Below, piece after piece: positions 53,990 to 61,679 of a stretch of DNA of 64,000 nucleotides (within the stretch, counting starts at the first letter, position 1; every line of letters begins with the position of its first letter). The notes under the pieces were generated by a model that searched no databases, was not told where the DNA came from, and saw only the letters and a list, made by a program, of their open reading frames with translations. The stretch covers positions 1,478,501-1,542,500 of the forward strand of contig NZ_CP015124.1 in the NCBI RefSeq assembly GCF_001678945.1. The letters run 5' to 3'. Position numbers and translations under genes: made by a program. This stretch comes from Phaeobacter gallaeciensis. Lineage in GTDB: Bacteria; Pseudomonadota; Alphaproteobacteria; Rhodobacterales; Rhodobacteraceae.

Positions 53990-55248
53990 GTTCTGTTCTC
54001 GACAATACCATGGAGGCTCTGAAAAGGGCCGGACAGGAGGGGGAGGTTTTCCTCTCCCTTCTGCCGGAACGCGCCCGCGCCGAAGCCCGTCAAAGCGATG
54101 ATCGCACAGAGAAATTAGGCCCCCTCGATGGGGCCACCCTTTCTTGGAAGGACATGATCGCGATCGCGGGCGTCACCGCGCGGGCTGGCTCTGCCCACTG
54201 GCGCCCCTCAGCCCCTGCCGCAGCGGATGCAGAGGTGGTGGCGCGCGCCCGCAAGGCCGGTCTGATCAGTATCGGTGTGACCAATCAATCCGAGCTGGCC
54301 TTCTCCGGCATCGGCTACAACCCGCATCACGGCACCCCGCTCCTTGACGGGCGGGTGCCGGGCGGATCCTCCTCGGGGGCTGCGGCCTCTGTCGCGCGCG
54401 GGGTCACCCGCCTCGCTGTCGGCACCGATACCGCTGGCTCCTGCCGGGTACCTGCGGCGTTTCAGGGTGTGGTGGGCTTTCGCCCCACGCGCGGCCGCTA
54501 TCCGATCAGCGACGTGATGCCGCTCGCGCCAAGCTATGACACGGTTGGCAGCTTTGCCCGCTCGGTCAGCGATATCATCGAGCTGGATACGATCCTGTCT
54601 GGTGACAACGCCCGCCCGGACGCGGCCAGCGGCCTTGCGGTGCTCAGCGACGTGCTCGACGCGGGCGATGTCTCCGCGCCGGTCGCTCAGCGCTGCAGAG
54701 AGGCGGTCGCGGCGCTCGCGCAGGCGGGCGTGTCGATGGAACACGTCAGACAGTCGCCGCTCGCCGAGGCGCTGGCGCTGATCCGCGCGGGGGGCTGGCC
54801 GGGCGCCGTCGAGGCGGTCGAGACCTACGGGCATCTGCTGGACACCGAGAACGCCCGCCACCTCGACCCCTTTGTCGCGGCGCGGCTGCGCGCCTCCGCC
54901 AGTTTGGACCCCGAGAAGATCGCCGGCGTCAAAGAGGGCGCGCAGGCGCTGCGCAAAACCGTGCAGGCCTCGGATGCCGTCTACGTTCTGCCGACGGCTG
55001 CGATCGAGGCTCCGCATCTGGCGCCGCTGCTGGAAGATCCCGAGCGTTTAGCCGCAACGAATGCTGCAGCGCTCCGCCTGACCATGCCCGCCAGCCTGCT
55101 GGATTTGCCCGCCATTTCCCTGCCCGTCGGCAAGACGGACGCGGGCTGCTGGGTCGGTCTGCAACTGGTCGGTGCGCCGGACAGCGACCGCACCCTGCTC
55201 GCCACCGCCGCAATGGTCGAAACGCTGCTGATGCAAAAGGACCCCTGA
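53986..55248 (+). CDS. Amidase-signature hydrolase
   Basis: 420 residues. The Ser-cisSer-Lys triad is complete: Lys55 in LSWKDMIAI, the serine cluster at about 128-130 in PGGSSSGAAAS and the nucleophile Ser152 in GTDTAGSCRVP. Members cleave amides, carbamates or allophanate. The protein lacks the extra C-terminal domain of allophanate hydrolase. Co-translated with the ABC ATPase (ATGA overlap), it probably acts on the imported compound. Confidence 0.94.
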   Translation: MSSVLDNTMEALKRAGQEGEVFLSLLPERARAEARQSDDRTEKLGPLDGATLSWKDMIAIAGVTARAGSAHWRPSAPAAADAEVVARARKAGLISIGVTNQSELAFSGIGYNPHHGTPLLDGRVPGGSSSGAAASVARGVTRLAVGTDTAGSCRVPAAFQGVVGFRPTRGRYPISDVMPLAPSYDTVGSFARSVSDIIELDTILSGDNARPDAASGLAVLSDVLDAGDVSAPVAQRCREAVAALAQAGVSMEHVRQSPLAEALALIRAGGWPGAVEAVETYGHLLDTENARHLDPFVAARLRASASLDPEKIAGVKEGAQALRKTVQASDAVYVLPTAAIEAPHLAPLLEDPERLAATNAAALRLTMPASLLDLPAISLPVGKTDAGCWVGLQLVGAPDSDRTLLATAAMVETLLMQKDP

Positions 55249-55249
55249 C

Positions 55250-56143
55250 ATGATCCGAAACCCGATAAAATGGCCGAACGGCGCCCGCTGTGCCTGTGCG
55301 ATCACCTTTGACGTCGATGCCGACAGCCTGATCCACATCGCCCGCCCCGACGACGGGCACCGCCGCCTCTACCCGATCAGCATGGGCCGCTATGGCCCGA
55401 ATTCCGGCGTGCCACGCATTCTGGACACCTACCGTCGGCTGGGGCTCAAACAGTCCTTCTTCATGCCCGGCTGGGTGATGGAGCAATACCCGGAGACGGT
55501 CGAGGCGATCCTTGCGGGCGGCCATGAGATCGGCCACCACGGGTATCTGCACGAAGACCCAGCCGAACAGAGCGCCGAGGAACAGACCTATTGGTTCGAA
55601 CGGGCGCTCGAGGTGCACCGGAAGATGACCGGCAGCACCCCGCGCGGCTATCGCGCCCCGGTCTATAACGTCACGCCCGAAGTGCTGTCGCTCGCGGTGA
55701 AACACGGGCTGACCTATGAAAGCTCGATGATGGCGGACGATCTGCCCTATCAGATCGACACCGCATCCGGCTCTCTCTACGAACTGCCGGTGCATTGGGG
55801 CAGCGACGACTGGCCGCCTTTCGCGCATTTCGACGAGATCGGCTACAAGATGCCGGTGATGTCGCCGCGCCGCGGACTGGAGGCCTCGTTTGACGAGTTC
55901 GAAGCCCAATACGAGGTCGGCGGCCTCTGGATCGGCATCTGGCACCCGTTCCTGACCGGGCGGCTGGCCCGCTGGCGGGTGGTGGAGCGCTGGCTCGAAG
56001 AGGTGCTGTCGCGCGGCGATGTCTGGTTCGCACCGCTGGAAGAGATCGCCGCCTATGCCGCCAGCCAGGAGGCCGAAGGCGTCTGGCAGCCGCATCGTGA
56101 GCCCGCCGCCCCCTACCCACATCCCGTCCTGATGGAGAAATGA
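55250..56143 (+). CDS. Polysaccharide deacetylase-family (NodB/PuuE-like) hydrolase
   Basis: 297 residues. The metal-binding pattern is present: Asp pair in ITFDVDADS near residue 20 and the His pair in GGHEIGHHGYLHEDP near residue 98. The opening is cytoplasmic with no signal peptide, and the Trp-rich LPVHWGSDDWPPFAHFDEIG resembles PuuE/peptidoglycan-type deacetylases acting on small molecules. It starts one base after the amidase stop and overlaps the beginning of the DUF1989 gene. A related gene (38022) belongs to another amide-type operon in the same window. Confidence 0.92.
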   Translation: MIRNPIKWPNGARCACAITFDVDADSLIHIARPDDGHRRLYPISMGRYGPNSGVPRILDTYRRLGLKQSFFMPGWVMEQYPETVEAILAGGHEIGHHGYLHEDPAEQSAEEQTYWFERALEVHRKMTGSTPRGYRAPVYNVTPEVLSLAVKHGLTYESSMMADDLPYQIDTASGSLYELPVHWGSDDWPPFAHFDEIGYKMPVMSPRRGLEASFDEFEAQYEVGGLWIGIWHPFLTGRLARWRVVERWLEEVLSRGDVWFAPLEEIAAYAASQEAEGVWQPHREPAAPYPHPVLMEK

Positions 56144-56145
56144 AG

Positions 56146-56847
56146 ATGGATACCCTCAACACCCCCTTTGATGCCGCACGGCCCGACGGTGAGAACCCGA
56201 GCGCGCATCAGACCCTCGCAGAGGATGGCCGCCTCAGTGCCGGTACCACCTACACCATTCCCGCCCGTCAGGGCCGGGCAATGCGCGTGAAAAAGGGCGA
56301 GTTGCTGTCGGTCATCAACCGCGACGGCAGCCAGATTGGCGATTTCTGGGCCTTTGCCGAGGGCGACTGCAACGAATACCTGTCGATGGAGCACCTGCGC
56401 CCGACGCTGCGGCGCGTGTCGCCGCGCCCCGGCGACGCGCTGGTGACCAACCGCCGCCGCCCGATCCTCACGCTGGTTGAGGACAGCTCGCCCGGCGTGC
56501 ACGACACGCTGGTTGCCTCCTGCGATATTCACCGCTACGCGCAGCTGGGCCATGAGGGCTATCACGACAATTGCACCGACAACCTGCGCATGGCGCTGGG
56601 CGCCATCGGCCTGCGTCCGACATCGGTGCCGTGCCCGCTGAACCTCTGGATGAACACGCCGGTGGTCGAGGGCGGCGCGATGGAATGGCGGGCTCCGGTT
56701 TCGAGCAAGGGCGACCACGTGCTGTTCCGCGCGGAAATGGACGCGGTGGTGGTGATTTCCTGCTGCCCGATGGATCTGCTGCCGATCAATGGCGAGGATG
56801 CGCAGCCGAGCGCGCTGGAAGTCCAGCTGCATCAGGACACTGAGTGA
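56146..56847 (+). CDS. DUF1989 (urea carboxylase-associated/carboxyguanidine deiminase-like) protein
   Basis: 233 residues from the ATG at 56146, eight bases after GGAG; the ATG at 56140, two codons earlier, is too close to it. Conserved elements are the IPARQGRAMRVKKGELL strand, SPGVHDTLVASCD, GYHDNCTDNLRMAL and VVISCCPMDLLPING, in which the cysteines and histidines probably hold zinc. Some DUF1989 proteins have been shown to act as carboxyguanidine deiminases next to guanidine/urea carboxylases; others accompany aminotransferase or amidase clusters. Here no biotin carboxylase is encoded near, so a guanidine route is not proven. Last gene of the ABC/amidase operon, followed by a strong terminator. 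Confidence 0.9.
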   Translation: MDTLNTPFDAARPDGENPSAHQTLAEDGRLSAGTTYTIPARQGRAMRVKKGELLSVINRDGSQIGDFWAFAEGDCNEYLSMEHLRPTLRRVSPRPGDALVTNRRRPILTLVEDSSPGVHDTLVASCDIHRYAQLGHEGYHDNCTDNLRMALGAIGLRPTSVPCPLNLWMNTPVVEGGAMEWRAPVSSKGDHVLFRAEMDAVVVISCCPMDLLPINGEDAQPSALEVQLHQDTE

Positions 56848-56867
56848 CCTCGGTCGCACAAAACACT

Positions 56868-56906
56868 GGGGGCGCGGATCGAAATCCGCGCCCCCCGATT
56901 TTTCTG
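56868..56906 (+). terminator. Rho-independent terminator of the ABC/amidase/DUF1989 operon
   Basis: A perfect 12-pair stem GGGGGCGCGGAT/ATCCGCGCCCCC with loop CGAA, followed by CGATTTTTCTGTCTC. Confidence 0.92.
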
Positions 56907-56936
56907 TCTCAGACCTTACCGTCGCAGACGGATGTC

Positions 56937-57605
56937 TCAGGCGGCCTCTGCCGCCGCACCGGCCAGTTTCGCGGCCAGCGCGCGGGTGCGGGTCTCTGCC
57001 GCTTCAACCGAGGCCTCGTGACGCGCGTCTTTGAACTCCTGATATTCGATCGCGATGGTATCGATATCCGCCTGCGCGACGCCGAAGTAATGCGCACAGG
57101 CCGCCAGCGCCGGGTCAAGCGCGTTGAGATGCGCCCGCACACCGCCCGGGGCAAAGCCGAACTCACCGCGCGAGGACAGCACCACCAGCCGCTTGCCCGA
57201 CAGGATCGGCTCGATCGGGGTGTCGCCACGCGCCAGATCAAAGGAGAAGGTCCGGCCGATCCGCGCGATATGGTCGATCCAGCCTTTCAGGGCGGTCGGC
57301 ATGCCGTAGTTGTACATCGGCGCGCCGAGGACGACGATATCCGCCGCGATCACCTCATCGACCAGTTCGTCGGACAGTGCCAGACGCTCACTCATCCACG
57401 GCTCGCGCTCTTCGGGCGGGGTGAAGGCCGCGTGAATGAATTTATGGTCAATCGCGGGGATCGGGTTCAAGCCGACATCGCGGGTGATGACTTTCGTCTC
57501 CGGTGCCTGAGCCAGAAAGTTCTGCGTGAACAGCCCGGTCAGATGACGCGTGAGGGAGCGTTCTTCAAGCTGGGCGCTTGCATCAATTCGCAACAGAGTG
57601 GGCAT
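56937..57605 (-). CDS. azoR: FMN-dependent NADH-azoreductase
   Basis: 222 residues from the ATG at 57605 (AGGAGA upstream; the earlier in-frame ATG at 57629 has none). The flavodoxin-like fold begins PTLLRIDASAQLEERSLTRH and includes the FMN-binding APMYNYGMPTALKGWIDHIA and SSRGEF segments, typical for AzoR. These enzymes reduce quinones and azo dyes by two electrons, protecting from electrophilic quinones. Divergent from a GcvA-like LysR (133 bases), which is the probable regulator. Confidence 0.93.
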   Translation of the reverse strand: MPTLLRIDASAQLEERSLTRHLTGLFTQNFLAQAPETKVITRDVGLNPIPAIDHKFIHAAFTPPEEREPWMSERLALSDELVDEVIAADIVVLGAPMYNYGMPTALKGWIDHIARIGRTFSFDLARGDTPIEPILSGKRLVVLSSRGEFGFAPGGVRAHLNALDPALAACAHYFGVAQADIDTIAIEYQEFKDARHEASVEAAETRTRALAAKLAGAAAEAA

Positions 57606-57738
57606 GGGAAATCTCCTGAGTTTTTCCACTTCGCGCCATGCCTACCAAGTGGCCAACCCACTGGCGAAAGCGAATATCTCAGGGCCTGGATGAATAGGAT
57701 TCATCCAGGCTGCACCCCAAACGGAAAGGACAAGATCG

Positions 57739-58623
57739 ATGCGGCGCCTGCCTCCGCTCCACGCACTCCGCGCCTTTGAAGCCGCTGCCCGACACCTGCA
57801 TTTTGCCCGTGCCGCCGCTGAGCTTCACCTGACGCCGACCGCGATCAGCCACCAGATCCGCCAGCTGGAAGAGATCCTCGAGGTGAAACTCTTTCATCGC
57901 TATCCGCGCCCGATCCGCCTGTCGGCGGAAGGCGAGGCCCTGTATCCGGTGCTGCGCGAGAGTTTCGACCGAATAGCCGACACCATCGCCGGGATTTCCG
58001 AGCGGGATACGGACCGCCCGTTGACGGTTTCCGTCACGGTGGCTTTCGCCAGTCTCTGGCTCATGCGGCGGTTGCCTGCATTGCGCAGCGAGGCCGGGAT
58101 GAACCTGAAGGTCGAGGCTGACAACCGACCCGTGGACCTGTCCGGCGGGGATGTGGATTTTGCGGTGCGCTATGCCCTCCATCCAGAGCCGGGAGGCCAA
58201 TGGTTGCCGCTGTTCGAAGACAGCCTGATCCCGCTCTGCGCACCTGACCTGCTGCGCCGCTGTCCGGTCAACGACGATGCCGGTATCCTGCGCCTGCCGC
58301 TGATCGAATACCGCTGGAGTGGCGGCGCAGAAGCGGCGCCCAGCTGGCAACGCTGGTGCCGCGCTGCCGGGCTTACGGGGGAGGCACCAGAGGTTACACA
58401 GCACTTTTCCGAGGAAATCCATGCCATCGACTCGGCGCTTGCAGGTCAGGGCGTGGTGCTGGCATCCAGCGTCCTCGCCGCCTCTGCTATGGCAACCGGG
58501 CAGCTGTTACGCCTATCCGATACGGACTTGCCCGGCAGAACCTTCTGGGCAGTGAGCCGCGCCGATCATCCGCGCTTTGCCGAAGTGGAGCACTTCGCAA
58601 ACTGGGCGCGGGCTTCCGGGTAG
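57739..58623 (+). CDS. LysR-family regulator, GcvA-like
   Basis: 294 residues. The start RRLPPLHALRAFEAAARHLH and the recognition helix TPTAISHQIRQLEEILE are nearly the same as in the LysR at 49017, so the two are paralogues of the GcvA clade. The effector domain follows (LTVSVTVAFASLWLMRRLPA). Placed divergently to azoR, which it probably controls. Downstream lie several hairpins and then the IS3 junction. Confidence 0.93.
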   Translation: MRRLPPLHALRAFEAAARHLHFARAAAELHLTPTAISHQIRQLEEILEVKLFHRYPRPIRLSAEGEALYPVLRESFDRIADTIAGISERDTDRPLTVSVTVAFASLWLMRRLPALRSEAGMNLKVEADNRPVDLSGGDVDFAVRYALHPEPGGQWLPLFEDSLIPLCAPDLLRRCPVNDDAGILRLPLIEYRWSGGAEAAPSWQRWCRAAGLTGEAPEVTQHFSEEIHAIDSALAGQGVVLASSVLAASAMATGQLLRLSDTDLPGRTFWAVSRADHPRFAEVEHFANWARASG

Positions 58624-58628
58624 GTTTG

Positions 58629-58706
58629 GCAGCACGAGACGTCGTGCTTGTAGGTTTGCTGTGTGCTGCCAGCATCCCACTCGCAGCCTTCAGTATAGAA
58701 GGCTGC
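58629..58706. repeat. Cluster of hairpins after the LysR gene
   Basis: GCACGA-GACG-TCGTGC lies within a larger GGCAGCAC...GTGCTGCC repeat (about 58628-58670), and GCAGCCTTC-AGTATA-GAAGGCTGC at 58683-58706 is a perfect nine-pair stem. They separate the LysR gene from a gene remnant read from the other side and may act as terminators without T tracts. Confidence 0.5.
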
Positions 58707-58738
58707 CGCGAGGCTTCATCAGCGGACTGCTGGTTCGA

Positions 58739-58812
58739 TCAGGTGAAGAGGAAATTCTCCGCGAGGTTCAGGTCATCGACCGCTATGTTTTCCACCAGCA
58801 CAGAGGTCTCGG
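58739..58812 (-). pseudogene. 3' remnant of a gene cut by the IS3 element
   Basis: The minus strand reads about 24 codons up to the IS edge and then TGA (58741-58739): the end is LVENIAVDDLNLAENFLFT. Such endings are seen in repeat-containing, calcium-binding surface or secreted proteins of Rhodobacteraceae, but identity is uncertain at this length. The 5' part is not found on the other side of the IS, so it was deleted or moved. Confidence 0.4.
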
Positions 58813-58868
58813 TGATCCTCCCCCACTGAAGTGGTCCGCCCCTATAGTTAGGAAACGGAGGATCAAAC

Positions 58869-59144
58869 ATGGGAATCAAACGACACAAGCCAGAAGAGAT
58901 TGTCACGAAATTGCGGCAGGTTGAGGTGCTATGCGGTCAAGGAATGCCGCGTGTTGATGCTATCCGCCAATTGCAGATAACCGAGCAAACGTTCTATCGC
59001 TGGCGGAAGCAATATGGCGGCATGGGAACCGACCAACTGCGAGAACTCAAACGGCTTCAGAAGGAGAATGAGCGGCTGCGCTGGGCTGTGTCTGACCTGA
59101 CGCTGGACAAGCTGATCCTGTCGGAGGCCGCACGGGGAGTATGA
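58869..59144 (+). CDS. IS3 transposase OrfA (helix-turn-helix/leucine zipper subunit)
   Basis: 91 residues. The helix-turn-helix lies around KPEEIVTKLRQVEVLCGQGM to ITEQTFYRWRKQYGG, followed by a heptad region ELKRLQKENERLRWAVSDLT for dimerisation. In this family OrfA is extended into an OrfAB transposase by a -1 frameshift. Here two consecutive TGA stops at 59159-59164 in the -1 frame, before the OrfB frame opens, would end such a product. It starts with GGAGG eight bases upstream. Confidence 0.92.
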   Translation: MGIKRHKPEEIVTKLRQVEVLCGQGMPRVDAIRQLQITEQTFYRWRKQYGGMGTDQLRELKRLQKENERLRWAVSDLTLDKLILSEAARGV

Positions 59145-59162
59145 AGCGGTTCACGCAGTGAT

Positions 59163-59200
59163 GAACGATCCTGTGGATCGTTCAAGCGCCCAAATGGGCG
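59163..59200. repeat. Two perfect hairpins at the orfA/orfB junction
   Basis: GAACGATCC-TGT-GGATCGTTC (59163-59183) and CGCCCA-AA-TGGGCG (59187-59200) are perfect stems next to each other. A short tandem GAGCCCTT GAGCCCTT follows. The segment between the orfA stop and the conserved start of OrfB seems longer than needed, as if a small palindromic unit had been inserted. Confidence 0.6.
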
Positions 59201-59206
59201 GAGCCC

Positions 59207-60058
59207 TTGAGCCCTTCGCGTCGTCGTGCCTGCATTAACCATGTGCGAAGCCGGTTCCATATCTCAGAGCGTCGGGCTTGCCGTGTTTTAGGGCAGCACC
59301 GATCCACACAGAGACGGCTGCCAGCTGGGCGTGCCGACGAGGATCGTCTGGTGGCCGACATGATCGAGCTGACCCGCCAGTATGGTCGATACGGGTATCG
59401 TCGGATTGCCGCCCTGCTAAGGGATGCAGGATGGTTTGTGAACGACAAGCGTGTCGAACGTCTGTGGCGACGTGAAGGGCTCAAAGTGCCGATGAAACAA
59501 CCCAAAAAGGGGAGGCTCTGGCTCAACGATGGCGCGTGTGTCCGGCTTAGGCTAGAATATCGCAATCACGTATGGTCGTATGATTTTGTGCATCACAGGA
59601 CGGATGACGAGAAAGCGTTCCGAACGCTCAACATCTTGGATGAACACAGCCGGGAATGCTTGGCGATCCGAGTGAAGCGGAAGCTGAACTCAACAGAAGT
59701 GATCGACGCGTTGACGGATCTGTTCATCCTGCGCGGGGGCCCCGCCTACATCCGATCAGACAACGGCCCCGAGTTTATTGCACAGGCCGTCCGGGACTGG
59801 ATTGCTGCCGTCGGTGCCAAAACCGCCTACATCGAGCCGGGGTTGCCCTGGGAGAACGGATACTGCGAAAGCTTCAACGCCCGCTTCAGGGATGAGCTGC
59901 TCAATGGTGAAGTCTTCTACAGCTTACGGGAGGCTCAAATCCTGATCGAACAATGGAGGAAACACTACAATACCAAACGACCACACAGTGCCCTGGGCTA
60001 CCGCTCACCGACCACGGAATCCATCGTCCCGATGGAACCGAGGCCGATCATGCACTAA
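59207..60058 (+). CDS. IS3 transposase OrfB (DDE integrase domain)
   Basis: 283 residues if started at the ATG at 59207; the frame opens at 59165. HTH_21-type N-terminus (SERRACRVLGQHRSTQRRLP), then the RNase-H-fold catalytic core with Asp in HVWSYDFVHH, Asp in YIRSDNGPEFIAQA and Glu in ESFNARFRDELL, and the C-terminal HYNTKRPHSALGYRSP. All three DDE residues are present. Because the usual frameshift fusion with OrfA is blocked in this copy, the complete transposase may not be made. Confidence 0.92.
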   Translation: MSPSRRRACINHVRSRFHISERRACRVLGQHRSTQRRLPAGRADEDRLVADMIELTRQYGRYGYRRIAALLRDAGWFVNDKRVERLWRREGLKVPMKQPKKGRLWLNDGACVRLRLEYRNHVWSYDFVHHRTDDEKAFRTLNILDEHSRECLAIRVKRKLNSTEVIDALTDLFILRGGPAYIRSDNGPEFIAQAVRDWIAAVGAKTAYIEPGLPWENGYCESFNARFRDELLNGEVFYSLREAQILIEQWRKHYNTKRPHSALGYRSPTTESIVPMEPRPIMH

Positions 60059-60092
60059 CATTCAAAATGGACCAATTGGGTGGGGCTGATCA

Positions 60093-61200
60093 CCTTGCCT
60101 ATGGCTACCGCGTCACACCCGCCGGGGAGGGTCTCAATCGCGAGATTGTTCCGTCAGAGGCCATGATCATCCGGCGCATTTTCAACGAATATGCCAACGG
60201 GAAATCGCCTGGCGCCATTGCTGCCTCACTCAACGCTGAAGGCATCCCATCGCCGTCGGGACGGAAGTGGAATGACTCCACGATCCGGGGTAATGCGAAG
60301 AAACGCGACGGGATGCTGCGGAACGAAGCCTATGTCGGCGGCATCACTTACGGCCGCAACCGGTTCTCCCGGGACCCGGATACCGGCAACCGGATCTCCC
60401 GCCCCGCGGCGGAAGAACATCAGATCGTCTATGGCGATGCCCCCGAACTCGCGATCATTGAAGACGATGTCTGAACACAGTCCAGAACCGTCTCGAGAAG
60501 ACGCACACCATCTACGCCAGAAAGGCAGCACCTTTGAACGGAAGTCACCGCGCCCGGTATCTGCTGAACGGGATCGTCAAATGCGGCTGCTGCGGCGGCG
60601 GTTTCACGATCACCGGCAAGGAGCGTTACGGCTGCTACAACCGCAAGAGCCAAGGCAAGCAGGAATGCGCAAACAGCCGGACGGACCATCACGCGCCATG
60701 AACTGGAGAGCCGCGTGCTGGCACGGCTCCGCAAGGGCCTCCTGACACCCGCCTTCGCAGAAGAGGTCACGTGCCTGATGTCTGGCCGCCCTGACCAGAA
60801 CGCCGCCTCCCATGCTGCGCCTGAGGCGCAGCTCAGGAAAGCGGAAGGTGCAATCGAACGCCTGCTGGACCGGCTCGAAGGAGATGACGCCAGCGCCGCG
60901 CTCATGGAGCGCTTAAAGGCGAGGGAGGCGGAGCGCGATGCGCTCCGGGCGGAACTCGCGGAGATTTCCGAAGAGAACAGTCTCAATGTGCCTTCCCGGG
61001 AGGATCTGGAGGCGATCGACCGTGCCCAGGTCGCACGTCTGGAAGAGCTGCTGACCGGCAGCGATCATATGGTCGAGGCGAACGCGCTGTTGCGGGAGCT
61101 TCTGGGCGAAGTCCGCGTCTAGGGCGACCCGCAGGCACAGGGTGGTGTTGCGATTGAGATCCGGGGCGAGGTGTCCCGGATGTTTCAAGGCACTGGCGTG
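60093..61200 (+). pseudogene. Decayed large serine recombinase (site-specific integrase)
   Basis: Right of the IS the frame reads LAYGYRVTPAGEGLN and EAMIIRRIFNEYANGKSPGA, the recombinase domain of large serine integrases. The N-terminal resolvase domain with the catalytic serine is missing at the IS edge. A one-base loss near 60473 (VTGA where VWNTVQNRL should follow) shifts the frame; the zinc-ribbon part (IVKCGCCGGGFTITGKERYG) is readable in the next frame. A four-base duplication (GGACGGAC) near 60685 shifts it again, after which RVLARLRKGLLTPAF and the coiled coil (to 61119) can be read. A TAG at 61120-61122 stands before a further GVAIEIRGEVSR tail. Remnant of an integrated element beside the rRNA operon. 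Confidence 0.85.
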
Positions 61201-61203
61201 ACA

Positions 61204-61235
61204 CAAAAACGCCGCAGCCCTTTCGGGTGCGGCGT
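61204..61235 (-). terminator. Terminator of the rRNA operon
   Basis: Read on the minus strand: ACGCCGCA/TGCGGCGT stem with an inner CCC/GGG pair, followed by TTTTTGTG. It comes 12 bases after the tRNA-fMet CCA end. Confidence 0.9.
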
Positions 61236-61247
61236 GTTCGCTAAAGT

Positions 61248-61324
<77 letters not shown>

Positions 61325-61360
61325 GAGATTGTTGGTTATGATCGTTAGAGAGATTTTTTT

Positions 61361-61504
61361 GGTATTTACTAGGTTTGGCGGTGACCTACTCTCCCAGGGC
61401 TTAAGCCCAAGTACCATTGGCGCGACGGCACTTAACTTCCGGGTTCGGGATGGGACCGGGTGTTTTGCTCGTGCTATGACCACCAAACCGAGTAAATACC
61501 AAAA
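61361..61504 (-). other. Precursor stem around the 5S rRNA and competing hairpin
   Basis: TTTTGGTATTTACT (61357-61370 plus strand) is complementary to 61491-61504, extending the terminal stem of 5S rRNA by 14 pairs after one A/G mismatch. The same 61494-61507 bases also pair perfectly with 61511-61524 (14 pairs, loop TCC). The two structures exclude each other. Confidence 0.6.
61373..61488 (-). rRNA. 5S ribosomal RNA
   Basis: About 116 nucleotides. The minus strand reads GTTTGGTGGTCATAGCACG at the 5' side and GGTCACCGCCAAAC at the 3' side, which pair as helix I. Internal conserved stretches such as CCCGAACCCGGAAGTTAAG are present. Ends are placed by the helix and may be off by one or two bases. 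Confidence 0.95.
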
Positions 61505-61679
61505 GCCTCCGGCTTTTGGTATTTGCGGCAGGCAGGATATTTGCGAAGCAAATGCCCGTTGCCGCAGGCCCGTTATGTCACGGGTCGTTTTCCAAAAGCG
61601 GAAGGTTTTTAGATCAACGTTTTGTCCAAGTTTCGTTTTGCTTTTTGGTGTTTACGAGACTGTCTGTTACTGGAACAGA
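61489..61679 (-). other. 23S-5S spacer
   Basis: About 190 bases with no gene. It holds the hairpin at 61494-61524, a smaller ATTTGC-GAA-GCAAAT hairpin at 61539-61553, and no tRNA. The hairpins are candidates for RNase III/E processing sites of the rRNA precursor. Confidence 0.6.

Larger units (their letters stand above)
58813..60092 (+). mobile_element. IS3-family insertion sequence (IS407-like group), 1280 bp
   Basis: The ends are imperfect inverted repeats starting TGATC (left 58813-58837, right 60069-60092 reversed): both share TGATC, CCCC(C)AC and TGGTCC, with one extra C on the left. Terminal TG...CA is usual for the family. Two transposase frames are enclosed. The flanking bases (TCGG left, CCTT right) show no target duplication, so the element either recombined with another copy or caused an adjacent deletion. 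Confidence 0.85.

Noticed and set aside
53986..56847. Guanidine degradation cluster (carboxylase/CgdAB/AtzF)
   Set aside because: No biotin-dependent carboxylase and only one DUF1989 protein are present, and the amidase lacks the allophanate-hydrolase C-terminal domain.
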